Shown in pieces: positions 1 to 8,287 of a DNA stretch of 15,962 bases. Every line of letters begins with the position of its first letter. The stretch's first letter is position 1. The stretch is taken from the NCBI RefSeq assembly GCF_965644225.1, contig NZ_CBFFRJ010000117.1, positions 1 through 15,962 of the forward strand. The letters are read 5' to 3'. The stretch comes from CBFFRJ01 sp965644225. Its GTDB lineage: Bacteria; Pseudomonadota; Gammaproteobacteria; Enterobacterales; Enterobacteriaceae. The notes beneath the pieces were generated by a model. The model worked only from the letters and a program-made list of their open reading frames with translations, did not search any database and had not been told where the DNA came from. The position numbers and the translations under genes are program-made.

Positions 1-10
1 CATAAATTAA

Positions 11-47
11 CCTGCTTTTGATGTTGGATTGAACATATCAAAATCAG
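11..47 (-). terminator. Possible Rho-independent terminator downstream of kdsA
   Basis: An imperfect inverted repeat (CCTGcTTTTGAT on one arm, ATCAAAAtCAGG on the other) starts about 40 bases past the kdsA stop. In the minus direction it is followed by TTAATTT. The stem is AT-rich and the U-tract is interrupted, so this is a weak candidate. It is the only hairpin seen between kdsA and the window edge. Confidence 0.35.
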
Positions 48-88
48 GCAATTACACAATTTTATGTACAGGCTCGGTTTTTTGTTTC

Positions 89-943
89 TTAGTTGCTGGT
101 ATCGAGCTCGTCGAAATTCTTCACCAGGTCGTCAATCGCTTTGATCTGTTTCAGGAACGGCTCCAGTTTATCCAGCGGCAGTGCGGACGGACCATCGCAC
201 TTGGCGTTGGCTGGATCCGGGTGCGCTTCAATAAACAGACCGGCAAGACCTGTCGCCATACCTGCGCGAGCCAGTTCTGCCACCTGAGCACGACGACCGC
301 CGGACGCAGCGCCAAACGGGTCGCGGCATTGCAGGGCGTGGGTGACGTCGAAGATAACCGGGGAGTTACCGGAAACGCTTTTCATCACGCTGAAGCCCAG
401 CATATCAACAACCAGGTTGTCGTAGCCGAAGTTGCTGCCGCGGTCACACAGGATCACTTTATCGTTGCCGCCTTCGGCGAATTTATCAACGATATTCCCC
501 ATCTGACCAGGGCTGACAAACTGAGGTTTCTTAACGTTAATCACCGCACCGGTTTTCGCCATGGCTTCAACCAGGTCAGTCTGACGCGCCAGGAAGGCAG
601 GCAGCTGGATAACATCGACCACGTCAGCGACCGGCTGAGCCTGGCTTGCTTCGTGAACGTCGGTGATGATTTTCACGCCGAAGGTCTGTTTCAGTTCCTG
701 GAACAGCTTCATCCCTTCTTCCAGACCTGGCCCACGGTAGGATTTGATTGAGGAACGGTTGGCTTTATCAAAAGAGGCTTTAAACACATACGGGATACCC
801 AGTTTCTGGGTAACGGTGACGTAGTGTTCACAGATACGCATCGCCAGATCGCGGGATTCCAGAACGTTCATGCCGCCAAACAGAACAAACGGCAGATCGT
901 TGGCAACCTTGATATCGCCAATGCTAACCACTTTTTGAGTCAT
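89..943 (-). CDS. kdsA: 3-deoxy-8-phosphooctulonate (KDO-8-P) synthase
   Basis: KdsA condenses phosphoenolpyruvate with arabinose-5-phosphate to make KDO-8-phosphate, the cytoplasmic precursor of the lipopolysaccharide inner-core sugar KDO. The 284-residue length equals the E. coli enzyme and the sequence is nearly collinear with it. Visible family blocks are GGMNVLESRD (residues 23-32), FKASFDKANRSS, ITDVHE, DVIQLPAFLARQTDL, KKPQFVSP, a DVTHALQ block and CDGPSALPL near the end. Asn26 sits where metal-dependent homologues have Cys, so this is the metal-independent class. The ATG is preceded by AAGGGA at good spacing. It is the last gene of the hemA-prfA-prmC-sirB2-sirB1-kdsA run, 35 bases after sirB1. 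Identification is by recognised similarity and is very secure. Confidence 0.98.
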   Translation of the reverse strand: MTQKVVSIGDIKVANDLPFVLFGGMNVLESRDLAMRICEHYVTVTQKLGIPYVFKASFDKANRSSIKSYRGPGLEEGMKLFQELKQTFGVKIITDVHEASQAQPVADVVDVIQLPAFLARQTDLVEAMAKTGAVINVKKPQFVSPGQMGNIVDKFAEGGNDKVILCDRGSNFGYDNLVVDMLGFSVMKSVSGNSPVIFDVTHALQCRDPFGAASGGRRAQVAELARAGMATGLAGLFIEAHPDPANAKCDGPSALPLDKLEPFLKQIKAIDDLVKNFDELDTSN

Positions 944-978
944 ATTATTCCCTTTCAGAGTAGGTCGATAAAATCGGG

Positions 979-1788
979 TTAATGCAGTGTAATGTGTTTG
1001 TGCGAGATAGTATTAATTTGCGCACGGATCATTTCGCTGATCGGATCCTCAGGACACTGTTCAACAAAGTAATTCAAATCGTTAAGTGCAACGTGGTCAC
1101 ACTCAAGTTGTGCATAAATCAAACCGCGATCGCGGATCTCGTACGGATCTTCCGGATTAAACTGTAACAGCGCTTCACTCGCACGTAATGCCAGCTCCAT
1201 CTGCTGCTCTTCCATCAACGCGGATTTCAGCGTATCCAGCAGTTTGCGAATGACCTCCGCGTTATCCGCTTCATCGAGATCTTCGTTAAACAGTTCAGCC
1301 ACCGGGCTGATATTGCCTTTCAGCCACACTTCCAGCGTATGTTCATTCAGCGTGTCGCCGTTAAACGGATTGATAAGCCACATTTCGCCATCCATCCATT
1401 CCGCACGCAAAATCAGCTGAGTCGGGAAAATAACCGGCATCAATGGAATATCCAGATGCCCCGCCAGCCATAACAAAATAGCCCCCAGGGACACTGCGCT
1501 GCCCTGACGGTTTTTGAGTACTTTATCCAGCCATAACGCGTCGGAAAGACGATAGACGCCACGGGTATCTTTAAAACCCCATTCGCCATAAAACAGTTCG
1601 AGCAGTTTTTCCAGCTGCCAGTCCTGCGGCTGAAGCTCGGAAATTTCTTCCCGTGCCAGACTCAACAGTCGCTCCAGTTCGTCATGCACAAACTGCGACG
1701 GAAAGTCGTCACGCACCAGTTGGGAAATCAGTACCATCCCATCACACAATGGCGCTTTGTTAAATTCGTAATCGGCTAACGACCGCAT
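979..1788 (-). CDS. sirB1: SirB1 family protein (transglutaminase-like fold with TPR-type tail)
   Basis: This 269-residue protein matches E. coli YchA/SirB1 in length and almost throughout in sequence. The middle (about residues 85-150: KNRQGSAVSLGAILLWLA, then PVIFPTQLILRAE and INPFNGDTL) is the SirB1/transglutaminase-like core. The C-terminal third (ALRASEALLQFNPEDPYEIRDRG onward) reads as tetratricopeptide-like helices. No signal peptide is visible, so it is probably cytoplasmic. The biochemical role is not established. The name comes from an early link to Salmonella invasion-gene regulation by multicopy plasmids, which should not be taken as its function. It lies 3 bases downstream of sirB2 and 35 upstream of kdsA, so it is almost certainly co-transcribed. 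Confidence 0.95.
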   Translation of the reverse strand: MRSLADYEFNKAPLCDGMVLISQLVRDDFPSQFVHDELERLLSLAREEISELQPQDWQLEKLLELFYGEWGFKDTRGVYRLSDALWLDKVLKNRQGSAVSLGAILLWLAGHLDIPLMPVIFPTQLILRAEWMDGEMWLINPFNGDTLNEHTLEVWLKGNISPVAELFNEDLDEADNAEVIRKLLDTLKSALMEEQQMELALRASEALLQFNPEDPYEIRDRGLIYAQLECDHVALNDLNYFVEQCPEDPISEMIRAQINTISHKHITLH

Positions 1789-1791
1789 GTC

Positions 1792-2190
1792 TTACCCCAG
1801 TATCGGTATCTTTGTGGCGGCGAGTTTTATGATGATGTACAGCACCACCAGCCCCAGCAAAAAGGCGATAAAGCCAGTTTGTTGGCTGCGCGGGCGATGT
1901 CGGCCCAGCGCAATGAAACCCAAAACGATGTAGATGATAACGCCAAACAGCTTTTCCGTCAGCCATGTACCATTACCAGTAAATGGCATATAGCCTGTCA
2001 CAACCACCAGCCCTGCGCCGCTGAGCAGCAGGACGGTGTCGACAATATGCGGTACCACTCGCGCCCAGCGGGCATCGCCGCGCGGGTTTTGCGTAAAACG
2101 CCACCAGTAGCGCAGGACGAACAGGCTAATGGTCAACGCAACTGACGTCAAATGTACGTGGATCAGAACGTTATACACATTCATATTCAT
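1792..2190 (-). CDS. sirB2: SirB2 family integral membrane protein
   Basis: A 132-residue protein of the SirB family (YchQ in E. coli). It is almost entirely membrane segments: about residues 8-25, 47-65, 78-95 and 108-126, separated by short basic loops such as RHRPRSQQ. The family landmark PHIVDTVLLLSGAGL is present at about residues 46-60. It should sit in the inner membrane; its function is unknown. The first ATG (2190) is preferred over the one two codons later because AGGAG, overlapping the end of prmC, lies 10 bases upstream. It is sandwiched between prmC and sirB1 with tiny gaps, the standard enterobacterial arrangement. Confidence 0.93.
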   Translation of the reverse strand: MNMNVYNVLIHVHLTSVALTISLFVLRYWWRFTQNPRGDARWARVVPHIVDTVLLLSGAGLVVVTGYMPFTGNGTWLTEKLFGVIIYIVLGFIALGRHRPRSQQTGFIAFLLGLVVLYIIIKLAATKIPILG

Positions 2191-2197
2191 TACAGTG

Positions 2198-3037
2198 TTA
2201 CTCCTGTAACGGCAGGCGGGCGAGGGTTAAGCGTTCATTACCGCCATAATCCCGACAGGTTTCCACCTCGCCATATCCTTGCTCAACAAACAATGTGCGC
2301 ACGGCACTGCCCTGCTGCCAGCCGTGTTCTATCAGCAGCCAGCCGCCGGGACGCAAAAAGCGCCTTGATTGTGCGATTATCCACGCGATATCTGCAAGTC
2401 CTTCTTGTGCCGCCACCAGTGCAGAACGCGGTTCAAAGCGGACATCGCCCTCGGCAAGATGGGGATCCTGCTCATCGATATAGGGCGGATTACTGACAAT
2501 CATCTCAAAACACTCGCCTTCCAGCGCACTGAACCAGTGGCTTTCCAGCAGCGTGATATTCTCAATGCCATGATGCTGCGCGTTACGTTTCGCCAGTTGT
2601 ACCGCATCCGGCACAACGTCGACTGCCGTCACCTGACAGTCCGCGCGTTCGCTGGCCAGCGCCAGCCCAATCGCTCCGGTTCCGGTTCCCAAATCAAGGA
2701 TCCGTACCGGCTCTGCGGGCAAACGGTTAAGCGCCTGCTCGACCAGACATTCGGTATCCGGGCGCGGGATAAGCGTGGCGGCGGAGACAAACAGCGGCAA
2801 CGACCAGAATTCACGCACGCCAATAAGATGGGCGACCGGCTCGCCGCGTTCACGGCGGGCCAGCAGTTTTTCCAGTTGCTGATGTTGCTCCGCGCTCAGC
2901 TGCGTCTCGCCAAACGCCAGCACAAAGGTGCGGGCGCGGCCGGTGACAAACCCCAACAGTATTTCAGCGTCGCGACGCGGACTTTCACTGCCTGATAAGC
3001 GCGCAATCGCGGTCTGTAGCCAGTGCTGGTAGTCCAT
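2198..3037 (-). CDS. prmC: Peptide chain release factor N5-glutamine methyltransferase
   Basis: PrmC uses S-adenosylmethionine to methylate the glutamine of the GGQ motif in release factors 1 and 2, which speeds peptide release. The 279 residues comprise an N-terminal helical substrate-binding domain (to about 90) and a Rossmann-type methyltransferase domain. SAM motif I is ILDLGTGTGAIGLAL and the catalytic NPPYI motif is in IVSNPPYIDEQDPHL. The RDAEILL and FWSLPLFVSAATLIPRPDTE blocks are family-typical. The start codon overlaps the prfA stop by one base (TAATG), so the enzyme is translationally coupled to its own substrate, release factor 1. It was formerly called hemK. Confidence 0.97.
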   Translation of the reverse strand: MDYQHWLQTAIARLSGSESPRRDAEILLGFVTGRARTFVLAFGETQLSAEQHQQLEKLLARRERGEPVAHLIGVREFWSLPLFVSAATLIPRPDTECLVEQALNRLPAEPVRILDLGTGTGAIGLALASERADCQVTAVDVVPDAVQLAKRNAQHHGIENITLLESHWFSALEGECFEMIVSNPPYIDEQDPHLAEGDVRFEPRSALVAAQEGLADIAWIIAQSRRFLRPGGWLLIEHGWQQGSAVRTLFVEQGYGEVETCRDYGGNERLTLARLPLQE

Positions 3038-4119
3038 TAATCCTGCCCGGCAAGCGCCGCCAGCTGGTCGGCCTGGAATTCCTGAACGATAGGTTCGATC
3101 AGCGCATCCAGTTTACCTTCCATCACTTCGTCCAGGCGGTAGATGGTGAGGTTAATGCGGTGATCGGTCACTCGACCCTGCGGGAAGTTATAGGTACGGT
3201 TGCGGTCAGAACGATCGCCGCTGCCCAGCAGGTTACGGCGCGTTGAGGCTTCCGCCTGCTGACGCTTCGCCACTTCGGCGGCACGAATGCGCGAGCCCAG
3301 CACGGCCAGGGCTTTGGCTTTGTTTTTATGCTGCGAACGTTCGTCCTGACACTCCACCACAATCCCGGTCGGCAAGTGGGTAATACGAATGGCGGAATCG
3401 GTGGTGTTAACGTGCTGACCACCCGCCCCCGAGGAGCGGAAAGTATCAATACGTAAATCAGCGGGATTGATATCCGGCAGTTCGGCTTCCGGCAGTTCAG
3501 GCATGACCGCCACCGTACAGGCTGAGGTGTGAATGCGTCCCTGAGATTCGGTGGCAGGCACACGCTGTACGCGGTGACCGCCGGACTCAAATTTCAGTCG
3601 CCCGTAAACGCCATCGCCGCTTATTTTGGCAATAATCTCTTTGTAGCCGCCATGCTCACCTTCGTTGGCGCTCATGATCTCCACCCGCCAGCGGCGTGAT
3701 TCCGCATAACGGCTGTACATACGGAACAGATCGCCAGCAAAAAGCGCGGCTTCATCACCGCCGGTACCGGCGCGAACTTCGACAAAAGCGCTGCGTTCGT
3801 CATCGGGATCTTTAGGCAGCAACAGAATTTGCAACTCCTGCTCAAGCTGCTCGCCCTTTTCTTTCGCATCCAGCAGTTCATCCTGCGCCATTTCTCGCAT
3901 TTCCGGGTCGTCGAGCATCATGCGGGCCGTTTCGATATCTTCCTGAACCTGTTGCCAGTCATTAAAACAGCGCGATACATCGCTTAATTGCGCATACTCC
4001 CTGGATAACGCGCGGAATCGCTCCTGGTCGGCGATAGTTTGCGCATCACCCAACAACGCCTGAACTTCTTCATGGCGCTCTTGCAGGGCTTCCAGTTTGG
4101 CAACGATAGAGGGCTTCAT
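3037..4119 (-). CDS. prfA: Peptide chain release factor 1 (RF1)
   Basis: RF1 recognises UAA and UAG stop codons in the ribosomal A site and triggers hydrolysis of peptidyl-tRNA. The 360-residue length is that of the family. The stop-codon-reading tripeptide PAT is in VQRVPATESQGR, and the catalytic GGQ is in SSGAGGQHVNTTDS, the glutamine being the target of PrmC encoded next. PAT rather than SPF identifies RF1 over RF2. The N-terminal 100 residues form the helical domain 1. The start codon has AAGGTG upstream at slightly long spacing, as in E. coli. The gene lies 37 bases after hemA and overlaps prmC by one base. Confidence 0.98.
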   Translation of the reverse strand: MKPSIVAKLEALQERHEEVQALLGDAQTIADQERFRALSREYAQLSDVSRCFNDWQQVQEDIETARMMLDDPEMREMAQDELLDAKEKGEQLEQELQILLLPKDPDDERSAFVEVRAGTGGDEAALFAGDLFRMYSRYAESRRWRVEIMSANEGEHGGYKEIIAKISGDGVYGRLKFESGGHRVQRVPATESQGRIHTSACTVAVMPELPEAELPDINPADLRIDTFRSSGAGGQHVNTTDSAIRITHLPTGIVVECQDERSQHKNKAKALAVLGSRIRAAEVAKRQQAEASTRRNLLGSGDRSDRNRTYNFPQGRVTDHRINLTIYRLDEVMEGKLDALIEPIVQEFQADQLAALAGQD

Positions 4120-4156
4120 AGGCGTAAATGCACCTTAGTTATAAGAGATTGTTGTG

Positions 4157-5413
4157 CTACTCCAGCCCGAGGCTGTTGCGCAGAATATGCAGGCGTTCAT
4201 CGTCCCCGTCACGGGCAGCCTGCTGAAGAGATTTGGTTGGTGCGTGGATCAGGCGGTTGGTCAGTTTCCAGGCCAGATCCTGCATAATGGCTTGCGCGTC
4301 ACCGCCCTGCTCCAGGGCCGCCAGCGCTTTCGCTGTGAGCTCGTCACGAACCTGTTCGGACTGGCTACGGTAATCGCGAATCGTCTCGCTGGCGCTTTGC
4401 GCGCGCAGCCAGGCCATAAATTCGCTGCTCTCCTGGGCCACAATGGTTTCGGCTTGTACCGCAGCCGCTTTGCGCTGCGCCAGGTTGTGCTGAATAATAC
4501 TTTGCAGATCGTCAACGCTGTACAGATAGGCGTTCGCGACCTTGCCCACTTCGGGTTCCACATCACGCGGCACGGCAATGTCCACTAGCAGCATCGGCTG
4601 GTTGCGGCGCGCTTTCATCGCCCGCTCAACCATTCCCTTGCCAATAATCGGCAGCGGGCTGGCGGTGGAGCTGATCACGATATCCGCATCTTTCAGTCGG
4701 GAGTCGATATCGCTTAATGAAATCACTTCTGCCCCAACTTCGTCCGCCAGCGCCTGGGCGCGCTCGCGGGTACGGTTGGCGATAATCATTTTTTCGACTT
4801 TATGCTCACGAAGATGACGCGCCACCAGCTCGATGGTTTCCCCCGCGCCGACCAGCAACACCGTGACCGTCGAGAGTGACTCAAAGATTTGCCGGGCCAG
4901 CGTACAGGCGGCAAAGGCAACAGAAACGGCGCTGGCGCCAATGTCCGTCTCCGTGCGCACCCGCTTGGCGACCGAGAAGGATTTCTGGAACATGCGCTCC
5001 AGCTCACTGACATTCAGATGGCCACGATTCGAATCGGCGAAGGCTTTTTTGACCTGCCCCAGAATTTGCGGTTCGCCGAGCACCAGTGAATCCAGCCCGC
5101 TCGCCACACGCATTAAATGGCTGACCGCGTCATTATCATGGTGCCAGTAAAGGCTGTGGCGTAACTCGTCTTCGCTAATCTGGTGATAATCACACAGCCA
5201 GCGAACCAGGGATTCATGCAGGTTATCCCGCTCTTCAACGCTCAGATAAAGCTCGGTGCGGTTACAGGTCGACAGCACCACACCACCCTGCACCATAGGC
5301 TGCGCAAGCAGGCTTTCCAGCGCCTGGTCAAGCGTGTCCGGCGAAAACGTAATACGTTCTCGCAACGAAACGGGGGCCGTTTTGTGGTTGATGCCGAGCG
5401 CTAAAAGGGTCAT
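4157..5413 (-). CDS. hemA: Glutamyl-tRNA reductase
   Basis: HemA reduces glutamyl-tRNA(Glu) with NADPH to glutamate-1-semialdehyde, the first committed and rate-limiting step of tetrapyrrole synthesis in proteobacteria. The 418 residues match E. coli end to end. Catalytic Cys50 is seen in LSTCNRTE; the GEPQILGQVK block and the nucleotide-binding VLLVGAGETIELVARHL follow. The C-terminal helix is the dimerisation domain. The N-terminus MTLLALGINHKTAP is the region known in Salmonella to mediate heme-dependent proteolysis. No good Shine-Dalgarno precedes the ATG, as in relatives. It heads the operon and is divergent from lolB across 201 bases. Confidence 0.98.
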   Translation of the reverse strand: MTLLALGINHKTAPVSLRERITFSPDTLDQALESLLAQPMVQGGVVLSTCNRTELYLSVEERDNLHESLVRWLCDYHQISEDELRHSLYWHHDNDAVSHLMRVASGLDSLVLGEPQILGQVKKAFADSNRGHLNVSELERMFQKSFSVAKRVRTETDIGASAVSVAFAACTLARQIFESLSTVTVLLVGAGETIELVARHLREHKVEKMIIANRTRERAQALADEVGAEVISLSDIDSRLKDADIVISSTASPLPIIGKGMVERAMKARRNQPMLLVDIAVPRDVEPEVGKVANAYLYSVDDLQSIIQHNLAQRKAAAVQAETIVAQESSEFMAWLRAQSASETIRDYRSQSEQVRDELTAKALAALEQGGDAQAIMQDLAWKLTNRLIHAPTKSLQQAARDGDDERLHILRNSLGLE

Positions 5414-5457
5414 GAGTGCGGGAATAGTACCAACGTTGATAAGGTTAGACTGAGCGC

Positions 5458-5463
5458 ATCATA
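5458..5463 (-). promoter_or_regulatory. Probable hemA promoter -10 element (TATGAT)
   Basis: On the minus strand TATGAT lies 44 bases upstream of the hemA ATG, preceded by an AT-rich stretch with TTTTAT at 17-base spacing. A hemA-proximal promoter of this kind is known in E. coli and Salmonella. The -35 match is poor, so only the -10 is marked. The rest of the 5414-5614 gap shows no gene. Confidence 0.5.
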
Positions 5464-5614
5464 CAGGATGAGTGGGGTCAATAAAAGAGAGGGTCTCCTT
5501 TTGGAGTAATTGGTAATTTAATGATTTAAGACAACTTGAACGTAGACGCTCCCGATGCCCGGCGCTAGCATTAAGCATATTGACCGTAATCTATCTTAAG
5601 GACTTGTCATCATT

Positions 5615-6238
5615 ATGACTTTGCCGACTTCCCGCCTTATCCGCCTGCTCCCCCTGGCAAGCCTGGTGCTCAGCGCCTGTACCCTCAATGCGCCTAAGGA
5701 ACCCGGAAAAAGCCCCGATGCGCCGCAATGGCGAGCGCATCAGCAGGAGGTGCGGGCGCTTAATCAGTTCCAGACCCGCGGCGCCTTTGCTTTTATTTCC
5801 GACCAGCAAAAAGTCTATGCCCGCTTCTTCTGGCAGCAGACCGGCCAGGACCGCTATCGTTTGTTGCTGACCAATCCGCTGGGCAGCACGGAACTTGAGC
5901 TGAATGCGCAGCCGGGCGTGGTGCAACTGATGGACAATAAGGGTCAGCGTTACACCGGGGAAGATGCCGAGGAGCTGATTGGCAAACTGACCGGAATGCC
6001 GATCCCGCTTAACAGTCTGCGTCAGTGGATTGTCGGCCTGCCGGGCGATGCGACCGACTACAAACTCGACGACCAGTATCGTCTGAGCGAAGTTAACTAC
6101 CGCCATGACGGCAGAAACTGGAAGGTGGTTTACAGCGGTTATGACAGCAAAACTCAGCCAGCTCTGCCCGCCAGTATGGAGTTGAGCGACGGCGATCAGC
6201 GAATCAAGCTCAAAATGGATAACTGGATCGCCAAATAA
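5615..6238 (+). CDS. lolB: Outer membrane lipoprotein receptor LolB
   Basis: LolB accepts mature lipoproteins from the periplasmic carrier LolA and inserts them into the inner leaflet of the outer membrane. It is itself a lipoprotein: residues 1-21 are a signal peptide with hydrophobic core LLPLASLVL and lipobox LSAC, giving lipidated Cys22. Thr at +2 rather than Asp agrees with outer-membrane sorting. The 207-residue length equals E. coli LolB. Recognisable blocks are FWQQTGQDRYRLLLTNPLGST, NKGQRYTGEDAEE and KLKMDNW at the end. AAGGA lies upstream of the ATG. It starts the lolB-ispE-prs run and its stop touches the ispE start region (TAATGATG). Confidence 0.97.
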   Translation: MTLPTSRLIRLLPLASLVLSACTLNAPKEPGKSPDAPQWRAHQQEVRALNQFQTRGAFAFISDQQKVYARFFWQQTGQDRYRLLLTNPLGSTELELNAQPGVVQLMDNKGQRYTGEDAEELIGKLTGMPIPLNSLRQWIVGLPGDATDYKLDDQYRLSEVNYRHDGRNWKVVYSGYDSKTQPALPASMELSDGDQRIKLKMDNWIAK

Positions 6239-6240
6239 TG

Positions 6241-7092
6241 ATGACCCACTGGCCTTCCCCGGCAAAACTTAATCTGTTTTTGTATATCACCGGACGACGT
6301 CCTGACGGTTATCACAATCTGCAAACGCTGTTTCAGTTCCTCGACTACGGCGACACCCTCAGTATTGAGCCGCGGACGGACGGAATCATTCGTCTGCTCA
6401 ATCCTGTGGCGGGTGTTGCCGATGAAGATAACCTTATCGTTCGCGCCGCCCGTTTATTAATCGCAACAGCACAGGCAAAAGGCCGTCAGCCAGCGCGCTA
6501 CGGTGCTGACATCGCTATCGAAAAACGGCTTCCTATGGGTGGTGGGCTGGGCGGCGGATCGTCCAATGCAGCGACCACGCTGGTTGCGCTCAACCATCTC
6601 TGGCAGTGCGGTCTTAGCGAAGATGAACTCGCCGAATCAGGCCTGAAACTGGGGGCGGATGTCCCGGTGTTTGTGCGGGGCCGGGCGGCCTTTGCCGAGG
6701 GTGTTGGCGAGCGTCTCACCCCGGTTGAGCCAGCAGAAAAATGGTATCTGGTGCTGCATCCTGGGGTCAGCATTGCCACCCCGGCGATTTTTAACGATCC
6801 GCAACTTCCAAGAAACACCCCAGTGCGGTCAATAGAAACGTTACTAAATTGTGAATTCAGCAACGATTGCGAGGTTATCGCAAGAAAACGTTTTCGTAAG
6901 GTTGATGAGGCGCTTGTCTGGCTGCTAGAATACGCGCCGTCGCGCCTGACTGGCACCGGAGCCTGTGTTTTTGCTGAATTTGACACAGAGCTTGCTGCTC
7001 GTCAGGTGTTAGAGCAAGTCCCGGCAGAATTGCAGGGTTTTGTGGCGCAGGGTGTCAACCTTTCGCCGCTGGCTCAAAAAATTGCCGGGTAG
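6241..7092 (+). CDS. ispE: 4-diphosphocytidyl-2-C-methyl-D-erythritol kinase
   Basis: IspE phosphorylates CDP-methylerythritol with ATP in the MEP (non-mevalonate) isoprenoid pathway. It is a GHMP-family kinase: SPAKLNLFLYI at the N-terminus carries the substrate lysine, the glycine-rich ATP loop is PMGGGLGGGSSNAATT, and LTGTGACVFAEF is the C-terminal motif. Two adjacent ATGs exist, at 6238 (overlapping the lolB stop by one base, 284 residues) and 6241. I choose 6241 because it gives the 283 residues of the E. coli protein. The start is uncertain by one codon only. The last third of the gene also holds the prs promoter and a PurR-type operator. Confidence 0.97.
   Translation: MTHWPSPAKLNLFLYITGRRPDGYHNLQTLFQFLDYGDTLSIEPRTDGIIRLLNPVAGVADEDNLIVRAARLLIATAQAKGRQPARYGADIAIEKRLPMGGGLGGGSSNAATTLVALNHLWQCGLSEDELAESGLKLGADVPVFVRGRAAFAEGVGERLTPVEPAEKWYLVLHPGVSIATPAIFNDPQLPRNTPVRSIETLLNCEFSNDCEVIARKRFRKVDEALVWLLEYAPSRLTGTGACVFAEFDTELAARQVLEQVPAELQGFVAQGVNLSPLAQKIAG
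6882..6897 (+). promoter_or_regulatory. PurR-type operator for prs, inside ispE
   Basis: The 16-mer AAGAAAACGTTTTCGT matches the PurR consensus ACGCAAACGTTTGCGT at 13 of 16 positions, including the central AAACGTTT. It lies just upstream of the prs -35 element. PurR repression of prs is established in E. coli, and this is the equivalent position. Binding itself is inferred. Confidence 0.72.
6902..6931 (+). promoter_or_regulatory. prs promoter (TTGATG ... TGC TAGAAT)
   Basis: TTGATG (6902-6907), an 18-base spacer and an extended -10 TGC-TAGAAT (TAGAAT at 6926-6931) lie within the ispE coding sequence. Transcription would start near 6938, giving a leader of about 295 nucleotides before the prs GTG. 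This agrees with the long untranslated leader reported for E. coli prs. Confidence 0.68.
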
Positions 7093-7101
7093 CTGAGTTT
7101 C

Positions 7102-7116
7102 GGTGACAACGTCACC
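7102..7116 (+). promoter_or_regulatory. Small hairpin in the prs leader
   Basis: GGTGAC-AAC-GTCACC is a perfect 6-base-pair stem with a 3-base loop, 10 bases past the ispE stop. It is not followed by a T-run, so it is not a terminator; it may protect or process the 3' end of the ispE message or structure the prs leader. The rest of 7093-7232 contains no gene. Confidence 0.4.
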
Positions 7117-7232
7117 TCGTTCCAGACGTTGCATCGCGCTCTTTAATACACCGCCTGAATAGAATGTTGCCTGGCCCGCACAGTTTTTGGCATATTCTAT
7201 TCACCAATGGACGCATGCCTGAGGTTCTTCTC

Positions 7233-8180
7233 GTGCCTGATATGAAGCTTTTTGCTGGTAACGCTACCCCGGAACTAGCACAACGTATTGCCAACCGCCT
7301 GTACACTTCTCTCGGCGACGCCGCTGTAGGTCGCTTTAGCGACGGCGAAGTCAGCGTACAAATCAACGAAAATGTACGCGGTGGTGATATTTTCATCATC
7401 CAGTCCACTTGTGCTCCAACTAACGACAACCTGATGGAATTGGTTGTAATGGTTGATGCGCTGCGCCGTGCTTCCGCAGGTCGTATCACCGCTGTTATTC
7501 CTTACTTTGGTTATGCTCGTCAGGATCGCCGTGTGCGTTCTGCTCGTGTGCCAATCACCGCAAAAGTTGTTGCTGATTTTCTCTCCAGCGTTGGCGTTGA
7601 CCGCGTCCTCACCGTTGACCTGCATGCTGAACAGATTCAGGGCTTCTTTGATGTTCCGGTAGATAATGTGTTCGGCAGCCCAATCCTGCTGGAAGACATG
7701 CTGCAAAAAAATCTCGATAACCCTATCGTGGTTTCTCCGGATATCGGTGGCGTGGTACGCGCTCGTGCGATTGCCAAACTGCTGAACGATACCGACATGG
7801 CTATCATCGATAAACGCCGTCCGCGCGCTAACGTCTCTCAGGTGATGCACATCATCGGCGACGTTGCTGACCGTGACTGCGTGATGGTTGATGACATGAT
7901 CGACACCGGCGGCACGCTGTGTAAAGCAGCAGAAGCGCTGAAAGAACGTGGTGCAAAACGCGTGTTTGCTTACGCAACCCACCCGATCTTCTCCGGCAAC
8001 GCGATTCAGAACATCAAAAACTCGGTGATTGATGAATTCATCGTCTGCGATACCATCCCGCTGACGCCTGAAATCAAAGCACTGGAAAAAGTCCGCACGC
8101 TGACTCTGTCTGGCATGCTGGCCGAAGCGATTCGTCGCATCAGCAACGAAGAATCCATTTCTGCAATGTTCGAACATTGA
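7233..8180 (+). CDS. prs: Ribose-phosphate pyrophosphokinase (PRPP synthetase)
   Basis: Prs transfers pyrophosphate from ATP to ribose-5-phosphate, making PRPP for purine, pyrimidine, NAD, histidine and tryptophan synthesis. The GTG start at 7233 (GTG-CCT-GAT-ATG, with GAGG upstream) gives 315 residues, the exact E. coli length. A longer in-frame ATG at 7164 lies in the leader and is rejected. Key motifs: YFGYARQDRR (ATP region), VDLHAEQIQGFF (metal-binding histidine) and the PRPP-binding loop VMVDDMIDTGGTLCKAA. Codon use is strongly biased, as expected of a highly expressed gene. It is preceded by its own promoter within ispE and followed by a strong terminator. Confidence 0.98.
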   Translation: MPDMKLFAGNATPELAQRIANRLYTSLGDAAVGRFSDGEVSVQINENVRGGDIFIIQSTCAPTNDNLMELVVMVDALRRASAGRITAVIPYFGYARQDRRVRSARVPITAKVVADFLSSVGVDRVLTVDLHAEQIQGFFDVPVDNVFGSPILLEDMLQKNLDNPIVVSPDIGGVVRARAIAKLLNDTDMAIIDKRRPRANVSQVMHIIGDVADRDCVMVDDMIDTGGTLCKAAEALKERGAKRVFAYATHPIFSGNAIQNIKNSVIDEFIVCDTIPLTPEIKALEKVRTLTLSGMLAEAIRRISNEESISAMFEH

Positions 8181-8195
8181 CAGAAATCGGCACAG

Positions 8196-8219
8196 AAACC
8201 CGCTACGGCGGGTTTTTTT
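8196..8219 (+). terminator. Rho-independent terminator of prs
   Basis: AACCCGC-TACG-GCGGGTT forms a 7-base-pair GC-rich stem followed directly by a T-run, 16 bases past the prs stop. It separates prs from dauA. Confidence 0.93.
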
Positions 8220-8287
8220 ATTGCTGTATTTTATTGGTATGACCTGTTAAACCCGGTGTCTGTATGTACTCATGGAAGAACACCATC

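Noticed and set aside
29..751. 240-codon plus-strand open frame opposite kdsA
   Set aside because: It is antisense to an unmistakable full-length kdsA and has no start signal or recognisable protein features.
5591..6265. 224-codon minus-strand open frame across lolB
   Set aside because: Antisense to complete lolB with lipobox; composition is that of a shadow frame.
7164..7232. 23-residue N-terminal extension of prs from an upstream in-frame ATG
   Set aside because: It lies in the untranslated leader; the GTG at 7233 has GAGG upstream and gives the conserved 315 residues.
7275..8177. 300-codon minus-strand open frame opposite prs
   Set aside because: Shadow of the biased codon use of prs; no ribosome binding site and no known family.
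8264..8287. Eight-residue upstream start for dauA
   Set aside because: The 8288 ATG matches the E. coli N-terminus MNK and has a better-placed ribosome binding site.
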